50,448 nucleotides of DNA from Phycisphaerales bacterium (GCA_029260475.1 JAJDDE010000022.1:1-50448); one strand, 5' to 3'. Shown: positions 17,194 to 26,306, numbered from the stretch's first letter. Numbers and translations are program-made. Notes: a model not told the origin generated them from the sequence alone.

Positions 17194-17322
17194 GGGCCAG
17201 CCGCCTCTGTGCGCTCATCCGGGGCGGTAAGCGGCCCCCGCGTGTCTATCATCGGCGAACCGCGATCGTCCGCGCGTGCTCAGGAGGAGCCGTGGGGGCG
17301 TCAGCGCCGATGAAACCCACCT

Positions 17323-19125
17323 ATGCACATCCGTAATTTTTCCATCATCGCCCATATCGATCACGGCAAGTCCACCCTCTCGGACCGGCTGCTGCAGTCC
17401 ACCAACGCGGTGAGCGCGCGTGAATCTCGTGAGCAGTTCCTCGACTCGATGGACCTCGAACGCGAGCGTGGCATCACCATCAAGGCCTCCGCGGTCACCG
17501 TGTTCCACGTCCACAAGGGCGAGCAGTACATGCTCAACTTCATCGACACGCCCGGGCACGTGGACTTCTCCTACGAGGTGTCGCGGGCCCTGACCGCGTG
17601 CGAGGGCGCGGTGCTCGTCGTGGACTCCACGCAGGGCGTGGAGGCGCAGACCGTCGCCAACGCCTACCTCGCGGTGAACAACGACCTCGAGATCATCACC
17701 TGCGTGAACAAGATCGACCTCCCCGCTGCGCAACCCGACGAGGTGGCGATGGAGATCGAGCAGATCCTCGGGTTCCCCGCCGAGGATTGCATCCCTTGCT
17801 CCGCGAAGACCGGGGAGGGCCTCCCCGAGCTGATCGAGGCGATCTGTGAGCGGCTGCCGCCTCCACGAGCGGCGAAGATGCCCGAGTGCCGGGCTCTGAT
17901 CTTCGACAGCCACTACGACGACTATCGCGGCGTGATCATCTACATCCGTGTCTTCGACGGTGAGCTCAAGCACGGCGACAAGATCCGCATGATGGGCACG
18001 GGCCGGACGTACACCGTGACCGAGCTCGGCAAGTACACACCCAAGCCGGTGAAGGTGAAGTCCCTGGGCCCTGGCGAGACGGGGTACCTCGTCGCTGCGA
18101 TCAAAACACTGCAGGACGTGCGCGTCGGCGACACGATCACGAGCGACCTCCGCCCCGCTTCCGAGCCGCTGCCCGGCTACGAAGAACCGATGCAGATGGT
18201 CTTCTGCGACTTCTTCCCCTCTACCAGCGGCGACGGCAGGGGCTCGCAGTTCGAGGACCTGCGCGAGGCGATGGCGAAGCTCGCGCTCAACGACGCCAGT
18301 TTCACCTACGCGCCCGTTCACTCCGAGGCCCTGGGTTTCGGCTTCCGCTGCGGGTTCCTCGGCCTTTTGCACATGGACATCATCCAGGAGCGGCTGGAGC
18401 GCGAGGGCGGCGTGGAGGTCATCCAGACCGCGCCCACCGTCACCTACCAGCTCTTGACGACCGCGGGCGAAGAACTCGAGATCCAGAACCCCGCCGAGCT
18501 CCCCGACCCCTCGATCTGGAAGGAACTCCGCGAGCCGATCGTCCGTGTGGAGGTCATCGTCCCCAAGGAATTCGTGGGCGACATCATGACGCTCTGCCTC
18601 AGCCGTCGCGGCGAGTTCCGCGCGCAGCTCGCTATCTCCGAGACGCGCCAGATGCTCACCTACGAGATCCCGATGGCGGAGATCATCTACGACTTCTACG
18701 ACAAGCTGAAGTCCATGACCCGCGGCTACGCGACGATGGACTACGAGGTCATCGGCTACAAGACCGACCGCCTCGTCAAGGTGGACATCATGATCAACGG
18801 CGACCCCCTCGAGGCGCTCTCGTTCATCTCGCACAAGGACACCGCCGACAAGCGGGGCCGATCGCTGCTGATCCGGCTCAAGAAAGAGATCGCCCGTCAC
18901 CAGTTCGAGATCCCGCTGCAGGCGATGATCGGCGGCAAGATCATCGCTCGCGAGTCCATCAAGTCCATGCGGAAGAACGTGACCGCCAAGTGCTACGGCG
19001 GCGACATCAGCCGTAAGAAGAAGCTGCTGGACAAGCAGAAGAAGGGCAAGAAGAAGATGAAGTCGATCGGCTCCGTCGAGATCCCTCAGCAGGCGTTCAT
19101 GGCGGTGCTCGACCAGGGCGAGTGA
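17323..19125 (+). CDS. lepA: Elongation factor 4 (ribosome back-translocase)
   Basis: Translational GTPase that acts on stalled or assembling ribosomes. 600 aa, the normal length. The G domain has IAHIDHGKST (G1), RERGITIKA (G2), DTPGHVDF (G3), NKIDLP (G4) and CSAKTG (G5). LepA-specific features are QVMFCDFFP-like text (MQMVFCDFFPSTSG), GFRCGFLGLLHMDIIQERLE, YPPVTYQL-like PTVTYQLLTT and the Lys-rich C-terminal domain (AKCYGGDISRKKKLLDKQKK). ATG 17323 gives the canonical start MHIRNFSIIAHIDHGKST. No clear Shine-Dalgarno sequence. The cobalamin riboswitch begins 40 nt downstream. Confidence 0.98.
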   Translation: MHIRNFSIIAHIDHGKSTLSDRLLQSTNAVSARESREQFLDSMDLERERGITIKASAVTVFHVHKGEQYMLNFIDTPGHVDFSYEVSRALTACEGAVLVVDSTQGVEAQTVANAYLAVNNDLEIITCVNKIDLPAAQPDEVAMEIEQILGFPAEDCIPCSAKTGEGLPELIEAICERLPPPRAAKMPECRALIFDSHYDDYRGVIIYIRVFDGELKHGDKIRMMGTGRTYTVTELGKYTPKPVKVKSLGPGETGYLVAAIKTLQDVRVGDTITSDLRPASEPLPGYEEPMQMVFCDFFPSTSGDGRGSQFEDLREAMAKLALNDASFTYAPVHSEALGFGFRCGFLGLLHMDIIQERLEREGGVEVIQTAPTVTYQLLTTAGEELEIQNPAELPDPSIWKELREPIVRVEVIVPKEFVGDIMTLCLSRRGEFRAQLAISETRQMLTYEIPMAEIIYDFYDKLKSMTRGYATMDYEVIGYKTDRLVKVDIMINGDPLEALSFISHKDTADKRGRSLLIRLKKEIARHQFEIPLQAMIGGKIIARESIKSMRKNVTAKCYGGDISRKKKLLDKQKKGKKKMKSIGSVEIPQQAFMAVLDQGE

Positions 19126-19165
19126 GCGGCTTGACCCGATCGGGCGTGCGACGTACATTCCGCGC

Positions 19166-19371
19166 GTCAGAGGTGCCCGGACCGTCCGAATGCGAGACGG
19201 CGAGGGTGAAAAGGGAAGTGTGGTGAAATGCCACCGCGGTCGCGCCGCCGTAACGGGCCAACGCGTGAGACCACCCCATCGCAGCGATGGGAGCCACTGG
19301 GAGCCGACTCGATCGGCACCCGGGAAGGCGGGACTCACGAATGCCCGGAGCCGGAAGACCTGCCACTGACT
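19166..19371 (+). promoter_or_regulatory. Cobalamin (B12) riboswitch
   Basis: The conserved core is visible in order: closing helix GTCAG (19166-19170) with CTGAC (19365-19369); GGGAAG (19213-19218); GGTGAAATGCCAC (19222-19234); GCGGTCGCGCCGCCGTAACGG around 19236-19256 in the position of the conserved CGCCACTGT-type loop; GAGCCACTGGGAG (19291-19303); and the B12 box AGCCGGAAGACCTGCC (19349-19364). Layout and length of about 205 nt fit the adenosylcobalamin class. It lies in the leader of the surface-protein genes starting at 19539 and presumably turns them down when B12 is plentiful. Confidence 0.93.
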
Positions 19372-19538
19372 TTGGCCGTATGCCCGCGCGGATCGGGCTT
19401 GGCGGTGAAGCCGGTGCGCTCCCACACCCGCTTCAGCGTGAAGCACCAGACCGACCCGCGGGCACCACTCTTCTTCGTGGATGGGAGCTGGCGTGCGCGA
19501 ACTACACGCTGTCCGAGCCAACGCGGAAGGTCGTCTGA
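19372..19538 (+). other. Riboswitch expression platform / leader
   Basis: The 167 nt between the aptamer and TTG 19539 hold no convincing gene. An 8-bp arm TGCCCGCG near 19380 can pair with CGCGGGCA near 19455, and a small hairpin GCTTCA-GCG-TGAAGC sits inside. No T-run follows, so control is more likely at translation than by intrinsic termination. GGAAGG (19525-19530) precedes the start codon and is the likely sequestered ribosome site. Confidence 0.45.
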
Positions 19539-20549
19539 TTGAACACGTCACGTTCGAACTTGTGGTGGTGCGCGCTCGCGTGCGCCTGCGTCTCCCCCGT
19601 CGCCCTTGCCCAGAGCTACTCGCTCGTCGGCACGTACCAGGCACCGAGAGGCGCGTTCGACGTGCTGCCCGACGGGCGACTGATCGCGATCGAGGGTGAC
19701 ACCATCTCGGTGCAGGATGCTCTCCACGCGCCCTCCTACTCGGTCTTCGGGTCCGTCACCCCGGGCAACATCGGATCCTTCGGTGCCTCGTTTCTCAGCG
19801 TGAACCCCTCCGGGACACGGCTGGCGATCGGCGACGGCGAGGCGGGCTCCGGGCCGCAGGACATGCTGTTCTTCGATGTCGCTTCGCTGTCCACCGCGTC
19901 ACCGACCGTCCCGGAGCTCATCCCTTCGACCAACAACGCCGGCGCCTGGTCCGACGACGACACGCTCTATGTCTCTGGGGCCGCGAACTTCGGAGAACCG
20001 TCGATGCTCACGCGCATCGACGTGCTCACCTCGTCATCGACGGTGGTTGTGGACGGCCTCAACGGCGCATCGGGAGGCGTCGCGGTCCATGGCGGGCGGG
20101 TCTTCACCGGCAACGGGTTCGGATCGGGCAGCGGGCTCGACGCGACGGGCGCGGTCGGGTCCTTCGATCTTGCGTCGCTCGAAGCGGCATCGTCACCGGT
20201 TGCCTTCTCTACCGGCACGCTCACCGCCACCGCGCTCAGCGCCTTCACGCTCGATTTCGACAACGCCGGCAACCTCATCGTCGGCGGCAGCGACGCCTTC
20301 GGTGGGGGTGAGGGCGGTTTCGTCTCGGTCATCGGCGCGGGCTCGTTGCCCGGGGCGGTGAGCGCCGACGGGCAGATGCTCTTCCCCGACGCGGGGGCCT
20401 TCGGATTCCCCAGCGCGGTCTTCAATGATGCGACGGGCGAGGTCCTCGTGCGCGACGGAGACGTGATCTACCGTTACGCCGTCCCCACGCCGGGTGCGCT
20501 CGGGCTCTTTCTCATCGTGTGCGCACCCAGGCGGCGTTCCCGTGCGTAA
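19539..20549 (+). CDS. Surface beta-propeller-like protein under B12-riboswitch control
   Basis: Exported 336-aa protein. Start TTG 19539 follows GGAAGG by about 8 nt and begins a signal peptide (NTSRSNLWWCALACACVSPV, cut near ALA/Q). Repeating strand-rich units with DGRLIAIEGD, PSGTRLAIGDGE, DDDTLYVSGA, HGGRVFTGN and NAGNLIVGGSD phrases suggest a YncE/YVTN-like beta-propeller. The C-terminus PTPGALGLFLIVCAPRRRSR is a PEP-CTERM-type sorting tail, so the protein should be anchored to the cell surface. BtuG of Bacteroides, the surface protein that captures B12, is a propeller also found in B12-controlled operons. A like role is inferred from fold and riboswitch only, not from residue matches. 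Confidence 0.8.
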   Translation: MNTSRSNLWWCALACACVSPVALAQSYSLVGTYQAPRGAFDVLPDGRLIAIEGDTISVQDALHAPSYSVFGSVTPGNIGSFGASFLSVNPSGTRLAIGDGEAGSGPQDMLFFDVASLSTASPTVPELIPSTNNAGAWSDDDTLYVSGAANFGEPSMLTRIDVLTSSSTVVVDGLNGASGGVAVHGGRVFTGNGFGSGSGLDATGAVGSFDLASLEAASSPVAFSTGTLTATALSAFTLDFDNAGNLIVGGSDAFGGGEGGFVSVIGAGSLPGAVSADGQMLFPDAGAFGFPSAVFNDATGEVLVRDGDVIYRYAVPTPGALGLFLIVCAPRRRSRA

Positions 20550-21654
20550 TCGGCGGAGCCAGATGCTGGGCGTTGTATCGCTCCTGGCGTGCGTCGGTGG
20601 GACGCACGCCGGGGTCGGCCCGCGCTTCGCCGATCGTGCCGAGGCGGCTTGGTACGCGCCGGCACCGGGGCAGTTCGTGAACGACCCCGCGTTCAACGAC
20701 CCGGCACGCGCGCTCGGGCCGCCTATCGGCTCGACCCTCGCGCAGGCTGACAACACCTCGGTCGTCAGCCTGGGTGGGTTTGGCGGTTCGCTCATCCTCG
20801 GCTTCAGCGACACCGTGCTCGATGACCCGTGCAACCCGATGGGCCTCGACGCCATCGTCTACGGCAACGCCTTCTACCTGAACGCCGATCCCACGCGGTG
20901 CTGGGGTGAGGCTGGGGTCATCGAGATCAGCGTGGACGAGAACCAGAACGGGCAACCCGACGACACGTGGTTCGTCGTGCGATTCCCGACGCTGCCGAGC
21001 GTACCGAGCGGCTCGCTTGCTAACGCGCAGTGGGACAACGACGCGGGCACCGGCATCCCCCCGCTCAACTCCGCGTGGTACCCCGCGAGCGCCCCGGCAC
21101 CGACGTACAACACCGAGGGGTACCTGCTCGCGGGTGCCTTCAGCGGGTTCGTTATCGAGAATTCCGACGCCGCCATCGAGGACTTCTTCGGGCTGGCGGA
21201 CTTGACCCCGACGCTGCCCCTGGGCGACAGCGATGCGGACGGCGTCTCGGAGGACCCCGGCGCCGATGCGCTCGAGTTCTATACGCGCCCGGACAACCCG
21301 CACGCCGTCGGCATCGATCCCGGCTCGGGGGGAGGGGACGCGTTCGATATCGGCTGGGCCGTGGATCCGGCGACCGGCGAGCCCGCTGTGCTCAGCGGCT
21401 TCGACTTCATCCGCGTCCGCACCGGGCCGAACGTCGTTGCGGGGCCGCTGGGCGAGGTCTCCACGGAGATCGACGCGGTGGCCACCGTCGCGCGAGATCG
21501 CCAGTGGTTCGATCGCAACGCCGACGCCCGCGTCGATACCGAGGACCTCTACGCCCCCGCCTCCGATGTTGATGGCGACGCGCTCGTCACACCGCGCGAT
21601 GAGCGGCTGCTCCGTGCCTGTGTGCGCGACGGTGAGTTGGAGGGTGTGCGATGA
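20542..21654 (+). CDS. Secreted surface protein, YGNAF/NGxPDD family, in the B12 locus
   Basis: Exported 370-aa protein. GTG 20542 overlaps the upstream gene by 8 nt and gives a good signal peptide (RNRRSQMLGVVSLLACVGG, cut near THA/G); ATG 20563 is an alternative. The order of motifs AEAAWYAPAPGQFVND, ALGPPIGSTLAQ, VVSLGGFGGSLILGFSDTVL, DAIVYGNAF, GEAGVIEISVDENQNGQPDD, TWFVV and GFDFIRVRTG recalls 'cell surface protein' sequences that I associate with Bacteroidetes B12 loci; this recollection needs a search. The C-terminal part (FDRNADARVDTEDLYAP, DVDGDALVTPRDERLLRACV) looks like a dockerin-type calcium-binding pair. There is no PEP-CTERM tail, so dockerin-like attachment or release is possible. 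Confidence 0.78.
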   Translation: MRNRRSQMLGVVSLLACVGGTHAGVGPRFADRAEAAWYAPAPGQFVNDPAFNDPARALGPPIGSTLAQADNTSVVSLGGFGGSLILGFSDTVLDDPCNPMGLDAIVYGNAFYLNADPTRCWGEAGVIEISVDENQNGQPDDTWFVVRFPTLPSVPSGSLANAQWDNDAGTGIPPLNSAWYPASAPAPTYNTEGYLLAGAFSGFVIENSDAAIEDFFGLADLTPTLPLGDSDADGVSEDPGADALEFYTRPDNPHAVGIDPGSGGGDAFDIGWAVDPATGEPAVLSGFDFIRVRTGPNVVAGPLGEVSTEIDAVATVARDRQWFDRNADARVDTEDLYAPASDVDGDALVTPRDERLLRACVRDGELEGVR

Positions 21655-22454
21655 ATGGCCGCCGCGCGTTCACGCTCGTGGAACTGCTCGTGGTCATCGC
21701 GATCATCGCGCTGCTCGTGGGCGTGCTGCTGCCCACGCTCGGACGCGCCCGCCTGAGTGGTCAGCAGGCGGTCAGCACGTCCAACCTCCGTCAGCTCCAA
21801 CTCGCCAACGCGGTGTACGCGAACGAGCACAACGACCGGTACATCGCCGGTGCACCGGGCATCGGCGGTGCGAACCTCAATCGCTGGCACGGCGCCCGCG
21901 AGCATGTCTCACTCCCCTTCGTGGCTCGCGATGCCCCGATCGCTGCCTATCTGGAGGGCGAGTCCGTCTCGAAGGCGGTCCGGACCTGCCCGAAGTTCTC
22001 CCCGGTCAGCGATCAACTGCAGGAGAGCGGACGCGGCTTCGAGGCCTCCTGTGGCGGGTACGGGTACAACAACGCCTTCGTCGGCACCGACCGCACGCGG
22101 TCGGCTGCGGGCGTCTGGACGGTGCGGGATAACCGCGTCGGCCAACGCCGCTCGCGCTTCGATCAGCCCACGCGCACCCTCGCGTTCGCGACCACCGCGT
22201 TCGCCGCCGATGAGCTCATCGAGTACAGCTTCACAGAGCCCCCCCGCTGGCCCGAGTTCCCGTCGTTCCGGCCCGACCCCTCGATCCACTTCCGATTCGC
22301 CGATCGGGCACCGGTCGTGTGGCTTGACGGGCACGCCTCGTCCGAGGGGTGGGGATCCACCTACCGGTCCGGTCTGTATCGAGGGGACCCTCACGCTTTC
22401 CGGATCGGGTGGTTCGGAGACACCCGGGACAACAGACTCTTCGATCACGATTGA
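21651..22454 (+). CDS. Prepilin-type N-terminal methylation protein (pseudopilin-like)
   Basis: 267 aa, ATG 21651 overlapping the previous stop (ATGA). The N-terminus MNGRRAFTLVELLVVIAIIA is a type IV prepilin/type II secretion pseudopilin signal, with cleavage before Phe7 and Glu5 of the mature form. In Planctomycetes and Verrucomicrobia many such proteins exist with a large soluble domain. Here LRQLQLANAVYANEHNDRYI and a terminal VVWLDGHASSEGWG resemble the prepilin-associated H-X9-DG family, although the spacing differs. It is translationally coupled to the two B12-locus surface proteins, so it may form part of the same envelope assembly. Peptidase and assembly ATPase are not in the window. 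Confidence 0.85.
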   Translation: MNGRRAFTLVELLVVIAIIALLVGVLLPTLGRARLSGQQAVSTSNLRQLQLANAVYANEHNDRYIAGAPGIGGANLNRWHGAREHVSLPFVARDAPIAAYLEGESVSKAVRTCPKFSPVSDQLQESGRGFEASCGGYGYNNAFVGTDRTRSAAGVWTVRDNRVGQRRSRFDQPTRTLAFATTAFAADELIEYSFTEPPRWPEFPSFRPDPSIHFRFADRAPVVWLDGHASSEGWGSTYRSGLYRGDPHAFRIGWFGDTRDNRLFDHD

Positions 22455-22505
22455 GGGATTCCGCGGGGATCCCGTGGTGTGTGTTCGGAAAACGGGGAGG
22501 CCTCG

Positions 22506-22727
22506 ATGACGGTCAGATTCTGTGCCTGCACGGGCGTGAGCTTCGAAGAGATCCTCAGGCTCCATCGCGCAGAGGGGCTCTCTCTTCAGGAGCTCAAAGC
22601 CCGCACCGGATGCTGCGAGGGCTGCACGAACTGCGAGCCCTACGTCCTGCTCACGCTCCGCACGGGCGTAACGGACCACCCGGTGCTCACGCCCCATACG
22701 GTGGCCCGCATCCTCGGTTCGGCCTGA
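22506..22727 (+). CDS. BFD-like [2Fe-2S]-binding protein
   Basis: Small redox protein (73 aa) of the bacterioferritin-associated-ferredoxin fold. Cys6 and Cys8 (FCACTG), then Cys37/Cys40 (CCEGC) give the C-x-C...C-x2-C pattern of BFD domains; extra Cys36 and Cys43 are present. Between them is the helix pair VSFEEILRLHRAEGLSLQEL. GGGGAGG lies 5 nt before ATG 22506. Known BFDs pass electrons to ferritin or serve as modules in reductases. It follows the pseudopilin gene by 51 nt on the same strand, so it may still belong to the B12-controlled transcript; a redox link to corrinoid reduction is speculation. Confidence 0.85.
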   Translation: MTVRFCACTGVSFEEILRLHRAEGLSLQELKARTGCCEGCTNCEPYVLLTLRTGVTDHPVLTPHTVARILGSA

Positions 22728-22776
22728 CGCAGCGCATTCACACCCTCACGGTGGGCCTCTCGGCTACGCTGGGGCG

Positions 22777-23088
22777 ATGAGTGATGCACCCCTGACGATC
22801 CGAGGATTCCAAGAGCTCATCCGCGAGCGCTACTCCGCGACGGACGCCGCTCGCGGCACGCCGGGCACCTTCATGTGGCTCATGGAAGAGGTCGGCGAAC
22901 TCGCCACGGCGTTGCAGGACAACGCCCCCGGTAAAACGCCCACGCCGGCGCAGCGAGCCAACCTGGATGAGGAGTTCGCCGATGTGCTGGCCTGGCTCAC
23001 GACGCTCGCGAACATCAACGACGTGGACCTCACCGAGGCCCTTACGAAGTACACCGACCGCTCCCGCGTCAGCGGCGTGAAAGACTGA
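22777..23088 (+). CDS. MazG-like nucleotide pyrophosphohydrolase
   Basis: Hydrolyses non-canonical or excess NTPs to NMPs and pyrophosphate in the related families. 103 aa, single all-alpha domain with the metal-binding pattern EEVGEL (about 29-34) and EEFADVLAWLTTLANINDVD (about 69-88), i.e. E-x2-E...E-x2-D. There is no Shine-Dalgarno sequence; TACGCT ends 6 nt before ATG 22777, suggesting a leaderless transcript that starts a new unit. It is followed after 5 nt by trpA, so the two are probably co-transcribed. Substrate is not predictable from sequence. Confidence 0.88.
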   Translation: MSDAPLTIRGFQELIRERYSATDAARGTPGTFMWLMEEVGELATALQDNAPGKTPTPAQRANLDEEFADVLAWLTTLANINDVDLTEALTKYTDRSRVSGVKD

Positions 23089-23093
23089 CAGGA

Positions 23094-23942
23094 ATGACCA
23101 CCTCCCAAGGCCCCGGCGTGGAACGCGTGACCGCCGCCTTCCGGACGACCCTCGAACGCGGACGCAAGGCGCTGTGCCCCTTCCTCTGCGCCGGGTACCC
23201 GGGCCCGGGCGTGCTCGCGCGCACGCTGCCCCTGCTGGAAGACGCCGGCGCCACGATGGTGGAGATCGGTGTGCCATTCTCTGACCCCATCGCGGACGGC
23301 CCCGTGATCGCGAGCGCTATGCACGAGGCACTCGGACAGGGCGTGACGCCCACGAGCGTGCTCGATGAGATCGCCCGAGCACGAGCCGCGGGCTGCACGC
23401 TCCCGGTCATCTTGATGGCGAGCGTCTCGCTCATCGAGCACGCGGGGGCCGATGTGTTCGCGGAGCGGGCGGCGCTCGCGGGGGTGGACGGCTTCATCCT
23501 GCCGGATTGCCCGCTCGAAGAAGCCCCCAGCGTGAGCGGGCCGCTCGCCGATGCGGGGCTCTCCGTCAGCCTGCTCGTATCACCGACCTCCGACGAGAAG
23601 CGTGCATCGAGCATCGCGGAGGCTTGCACGGGGTTCGTGTACGTGCTGACGCGCACCGGGATCACCGGTGCCGGGGGCGTTGATACAGCAGACCCCTTCG
23701 CCGAACTCCGCGCCCGCGTGGACCGGCTCCGCGCCACCACCGACCTCCCGCTCGCCTGCGGATTCGGCATCGCGACACCCGCGGACGTCCGACGCGTGGT
23801 GTGGGAGGCCGGTGCGGACGGGGCCATCGTCGGAACGGCGCTGGTGCGCCGGATGGGCGAGGCGCAGTCCGCGGGGGATGATCCGGCGCGGGCGGCGTCG
23901 GAACTCTGCCGTCTGCTGGCTGCCGGGTGCCTGTCGGGGTGA
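23094..23942 (+). CDS. trpA: Tryptophan synthase alpha subunit
   Basis: Cleaves indole-3-glycerol phosphate to indole for the beta subunit. 282 aa TIM barrel. Family motifs are LCPFLCAGYPGPGVLARTLP, MVEIGVPFSDPIADGPVIAS (catalytic Glu in VEIGVPFSDP), DGFILPDCPLEEAP (catalytic Asp region), FVYVLTRTGITGA and CGFGIATPADVRRVVWEAGA, plus the phosphate-binding DGAIVGTALVRRM. Start ATG 23094 lies 5 nt after the MazG stop; an in-frame GTG eight codons later is an alternative. trpB is not adjacent, so the trp genes are at least partly scattered. Confidence 0.96.
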   Translation: MTTSQGPGVERVTAAFRTTLERGRKALCPFLCAGYPGPGVLARTLPLLEDAGATMVEIGVPFSDPIADGPVIASAMHEALGQGVTPTSVLDEIARARAAGCTLPVILMASVSLIEHAGADVFAERAALAGVDGFILPDCPLEEAPSVSGPLADAGLSVSLLVSPTSDEKRASSIAEACTGFVYVLTRTGITGAGGVDTADPFAELRARVDRLRATTDLPLACGFGIATPADVRRVVWEAGADGAIVGTALVRRMGEAQSAGDDPARAASELCRLLAAGCLSG

Positions 23943-24070
23943 CGCCCAAGGGCCCGGCCCGGGGTGTGGATATCGCGCCGCGCGGTTTGCAGGACGACGC
24001 GGGCGCGTTAGCGTGTCGGTTTGCGGCATAAAGCGTTGTACCGACCCACGACCGAGGAAGGATCCTCCCC

Positions 24071-26269
24071 GTGACCGATCAGTCACCCCGTTTCCACGCC
24101 GTCAACACCGTCGCCGAATGGCAGGAGTCCGAGACCGCCTCCAACATGCCCAAACGGAGCATGACCGACGTCTTCGGCGAGCTCACGTTCAACCAACGCG
24201 TGATGCGCGAACGCCTGCCAAAGTCGGTCTTCAAGGAAGTCCAGAGCACCATCGAGCAGGGCTCGCCGCTCGATCCGAAGGTGGCCGACGCCATCGCCTC
24301 GGCGCTCAAGAGCTGGGCGATCGAGCACGGCGCGACGCACTACACACACTGGTTCCAGCCGCTCACCGGCTCCACCGCCGAGAAGCACGACAGCTTCATC
24401 ATGCCCGACGGCCAGGGCGGCATCGTCACCGAGCTCTCGGGCGACATGCTCATCGTGGGCGAGCCCGACGCGTCCAGCTTCCCCTCGGGTGGCGTGCGCC
24501 AGACCTTCGAAGCCCGGGGGTACACCGCGTGGGACCCGACGAGCCCCTGCTTCCTCCGCAAGAAGTCCAACAGCGTGACGCTCTGCATCCCCACCGCGTT
24601 CGTGAGCTACACGGGCGAGGCGCTCGATAAGAAGACGCCGCTGCTGCGCTCCATGGACGCGGTGAGCAGGCAGTCGCTCCGCATCTTGGACCTGTTCTCG
24701 CCGGGCCACGGCGCAAAGCGTGTCTTCTCCACCGCCGGCGCCGAGCAGGAGTACTTCCTGATCGATCGCCACTTCTACGTCCTCCGACCGGACCTCACGC
24801 TCACCGGGCGCACACTCTTCGGCACCAAGTCCGCCAAGGACCAACAGCTCGACGACCACTACTTCGGCGCGATCCCCGACCGCGTCCTCGCGTGCATGAG
24901 CGCCGCCGAGCACGAGCTCTACCGTCTGGGCGTGCCCGTCAAGACACGCCACAACGAGGTGAGCCCGGCGCAGTACGAGATCGCGCCCGTCTTCGAGACC
25001 GCGAACATCGCCGTCGATCACCAGATGCTGGTCATGGAAACGCTCAAGTCCGTGGCCCCCCGGTTCGGCCTCCAGTGCCTGCTGCACGAGAAGCCCTTCA
25101 GGGGCGTCAACGGATCGGGGAAGCACGTCAACTGGTCGCTGGCGACCAACACGGGCGTCAACCTGCTCGACCCGCGCGACGAGACGCACTCGAACCTCCA
25201 GTTCCTCGTGTTCCTGGCAGCGGTCATCCGCGCGGTAGATCTGCACGCCCCGCTGCTCCGCGCGACGGTCGCGAACGCGGGCAACGAGCACCGCCTGGGC
25301 GCGAACGAGGCGCCGCCCGCGATCATCTCCATCTTCCTGGGCGACATGCTCACCGACATCATCGAGCAGCTCCAGAACGGCACGCCCAAGTCCACCAAGC
25401 GAGGCGGGCAGCTCGACCTCGGTGCCAACACGCTCGTCGATATCCCGCGCGACGCGGGCGATCGCAACCGCACCTCGCCCTTCGCCTTCACCGGCAACAA
25501 GTTCGAGTTCCGGGCCTGCGCAAGCTCCCAGTCCGTCTCGTGGCCCCTCGCGGTCATCAACACGATCGTCGCGCAGTCGCTCGACGAGATGGCGACCGAG
25601 CTCGAGAAGGCCGTCGGCGCGAACCCAACCCCCGCGAAGCTCGCGACGGCCTCCAAAACGCTGCTCAAGAAGGTCATCAAGGAGCACAAAAGGATCATCT
25701 TCAACGGCGATAACTACACCGACGAATGGGTCGAAGAAGCCGCGAAGCGTGGCTTGGCCAACTCGCGCAGCACACCCGAGGCCTTGAGCGCTCTTAAGAA
25801 GCGTGACGTCGCTGCGGTCTTCAAGAAGTACAAGGTGCTCTCCAACCACGAATTGGAATCGCGTCTCAACATCTACGCGGAGCAGTATGCGACCCAGATC
25901 GCCATCGAGGCTGACACGATGATCCAGCTCTCGCGCCAGCAGATCGTCCCGGCGGCGTCCCGATTCCAGACCCAACTCGCCCAGGCGGTTTCTGCGACCG
26001 AGAGCGTGGGCATCGATGCCTCGGACCAGCGGGGCTTCCTCGACCGCTACACCGGTCTAATCGCCCAGACGATGCGGCTCACCGCGTCGTTGCAGGAGAC
26101 GACCAGCGGCGTCCACGCGAGCGACGAACTCGCCACCGCGAGGAGATTCCGCGAGGACGTTGTCCCCGCGATGGAGTCGCTCCGGGAGGTCGTAGACGAG
26201 CTGGAGCGCCACACAGCTGACGACCTCTGGCCGCTGCCCAACTACCGCGAGATGCTCTTTCTGAAGTGA
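24071..26269 (+). CDS. glnN: Glutamine synthetase type III (GSIII)
   Basis: ATP-dependent synthesis of glutamine from glutamate and ammonia. 732 aa, matching the large dodecameric GSIII class rather than the about 470-aa GSI. Start GTG 24071 has AGGAAGGA about 10 nt upstream. GSIII features are [20 protein letters not shown] near the N-terminus, [51 protein letters not shown] (metal ligands), [30 protein letters not shown] (catalytic loop) and [20 protein letters not shown]. Acidic and Arg-containing active-site blocks appear intact. Standalone gene with a strong hairpin after it. Confidence 0.97.
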   Translation: MTDQSPRFHAVNTVAEWQESETASNMPKRSMTDVFGELTFNQRVMRERLPKSVFKEVQSTIEQGSPLDPKVADAIASALKSWAIEHGATHYTHWFQPLTGSTAEKHDSFIMPDGQGGIVTELSGDMLIVGEPDASSFPSGGVRQTFEARGYTAWDPTSPCFLRKKSNSVTLCIPTAFVSYTGEALDKKTPLLRSMDAVSRQSLRILDLFSPGHGAKRVFSTAGAEQEYFLIDRHFYVLRPDLTLTGRTLFGTKSAKDQQLDDHYFGAIPDRVLACMSAAEHELYRLGVPVKTRHNEVSPAQYEIAPVFETANIAVDHQMLVMETLKSVAPRFGLQCLLHEKPFRGVNGSGKHVNWSLATNTGVNLLDPRDETHSNLQFLVFLAAVIRAVDLHAPLLRATVANAGNEHRLGANEAPPAIISIFLGDMLTDIIEQLQNGTPKSTKRGGQLDLGANTLVDIPRDAGDRNRTSPFAFTGNKFEFRACASSQSVSWPLAVINTIVAQSLDEMATELEKAVGANPTPAKLATASKTLLKKVIKEHKRIIFNGDNYTDEWVEEAAKRGLANSRSTPEALSALKKRDVAAVFKKYKVLSNHELESRLNIYAEQYATQIAIEADTMIQLSRQQIVPAASRFQTQLAQAVSATESVGIDASDQRGFLDRYTGLIAQTMRLTASLQETTSGVHASDELATARRFREDVVPAMESLREVVDELERHTADDLWPLPNYREMLFLK

Positions 26270-26306
26270 ATCCACATCAGGACCGCCGGCAAGAGTCCAC
26301 AACGCG

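Noticed and set aside
19287-19538. 83-codon frame inside the riboswitch leader ending one base before the TTG start
   Set aside because: It starts within the aptamer, has no Shine-Dalgarno sequence, and its product lacks protein-like composition; a leader peptide is possible but not supported.
17215-19644. 809-codon frame on the minus strand across lepA and the riboswitch
   Set aside because: Antisense shadow of lepA; composition is non-protein-like and it would cross the riboswitch.
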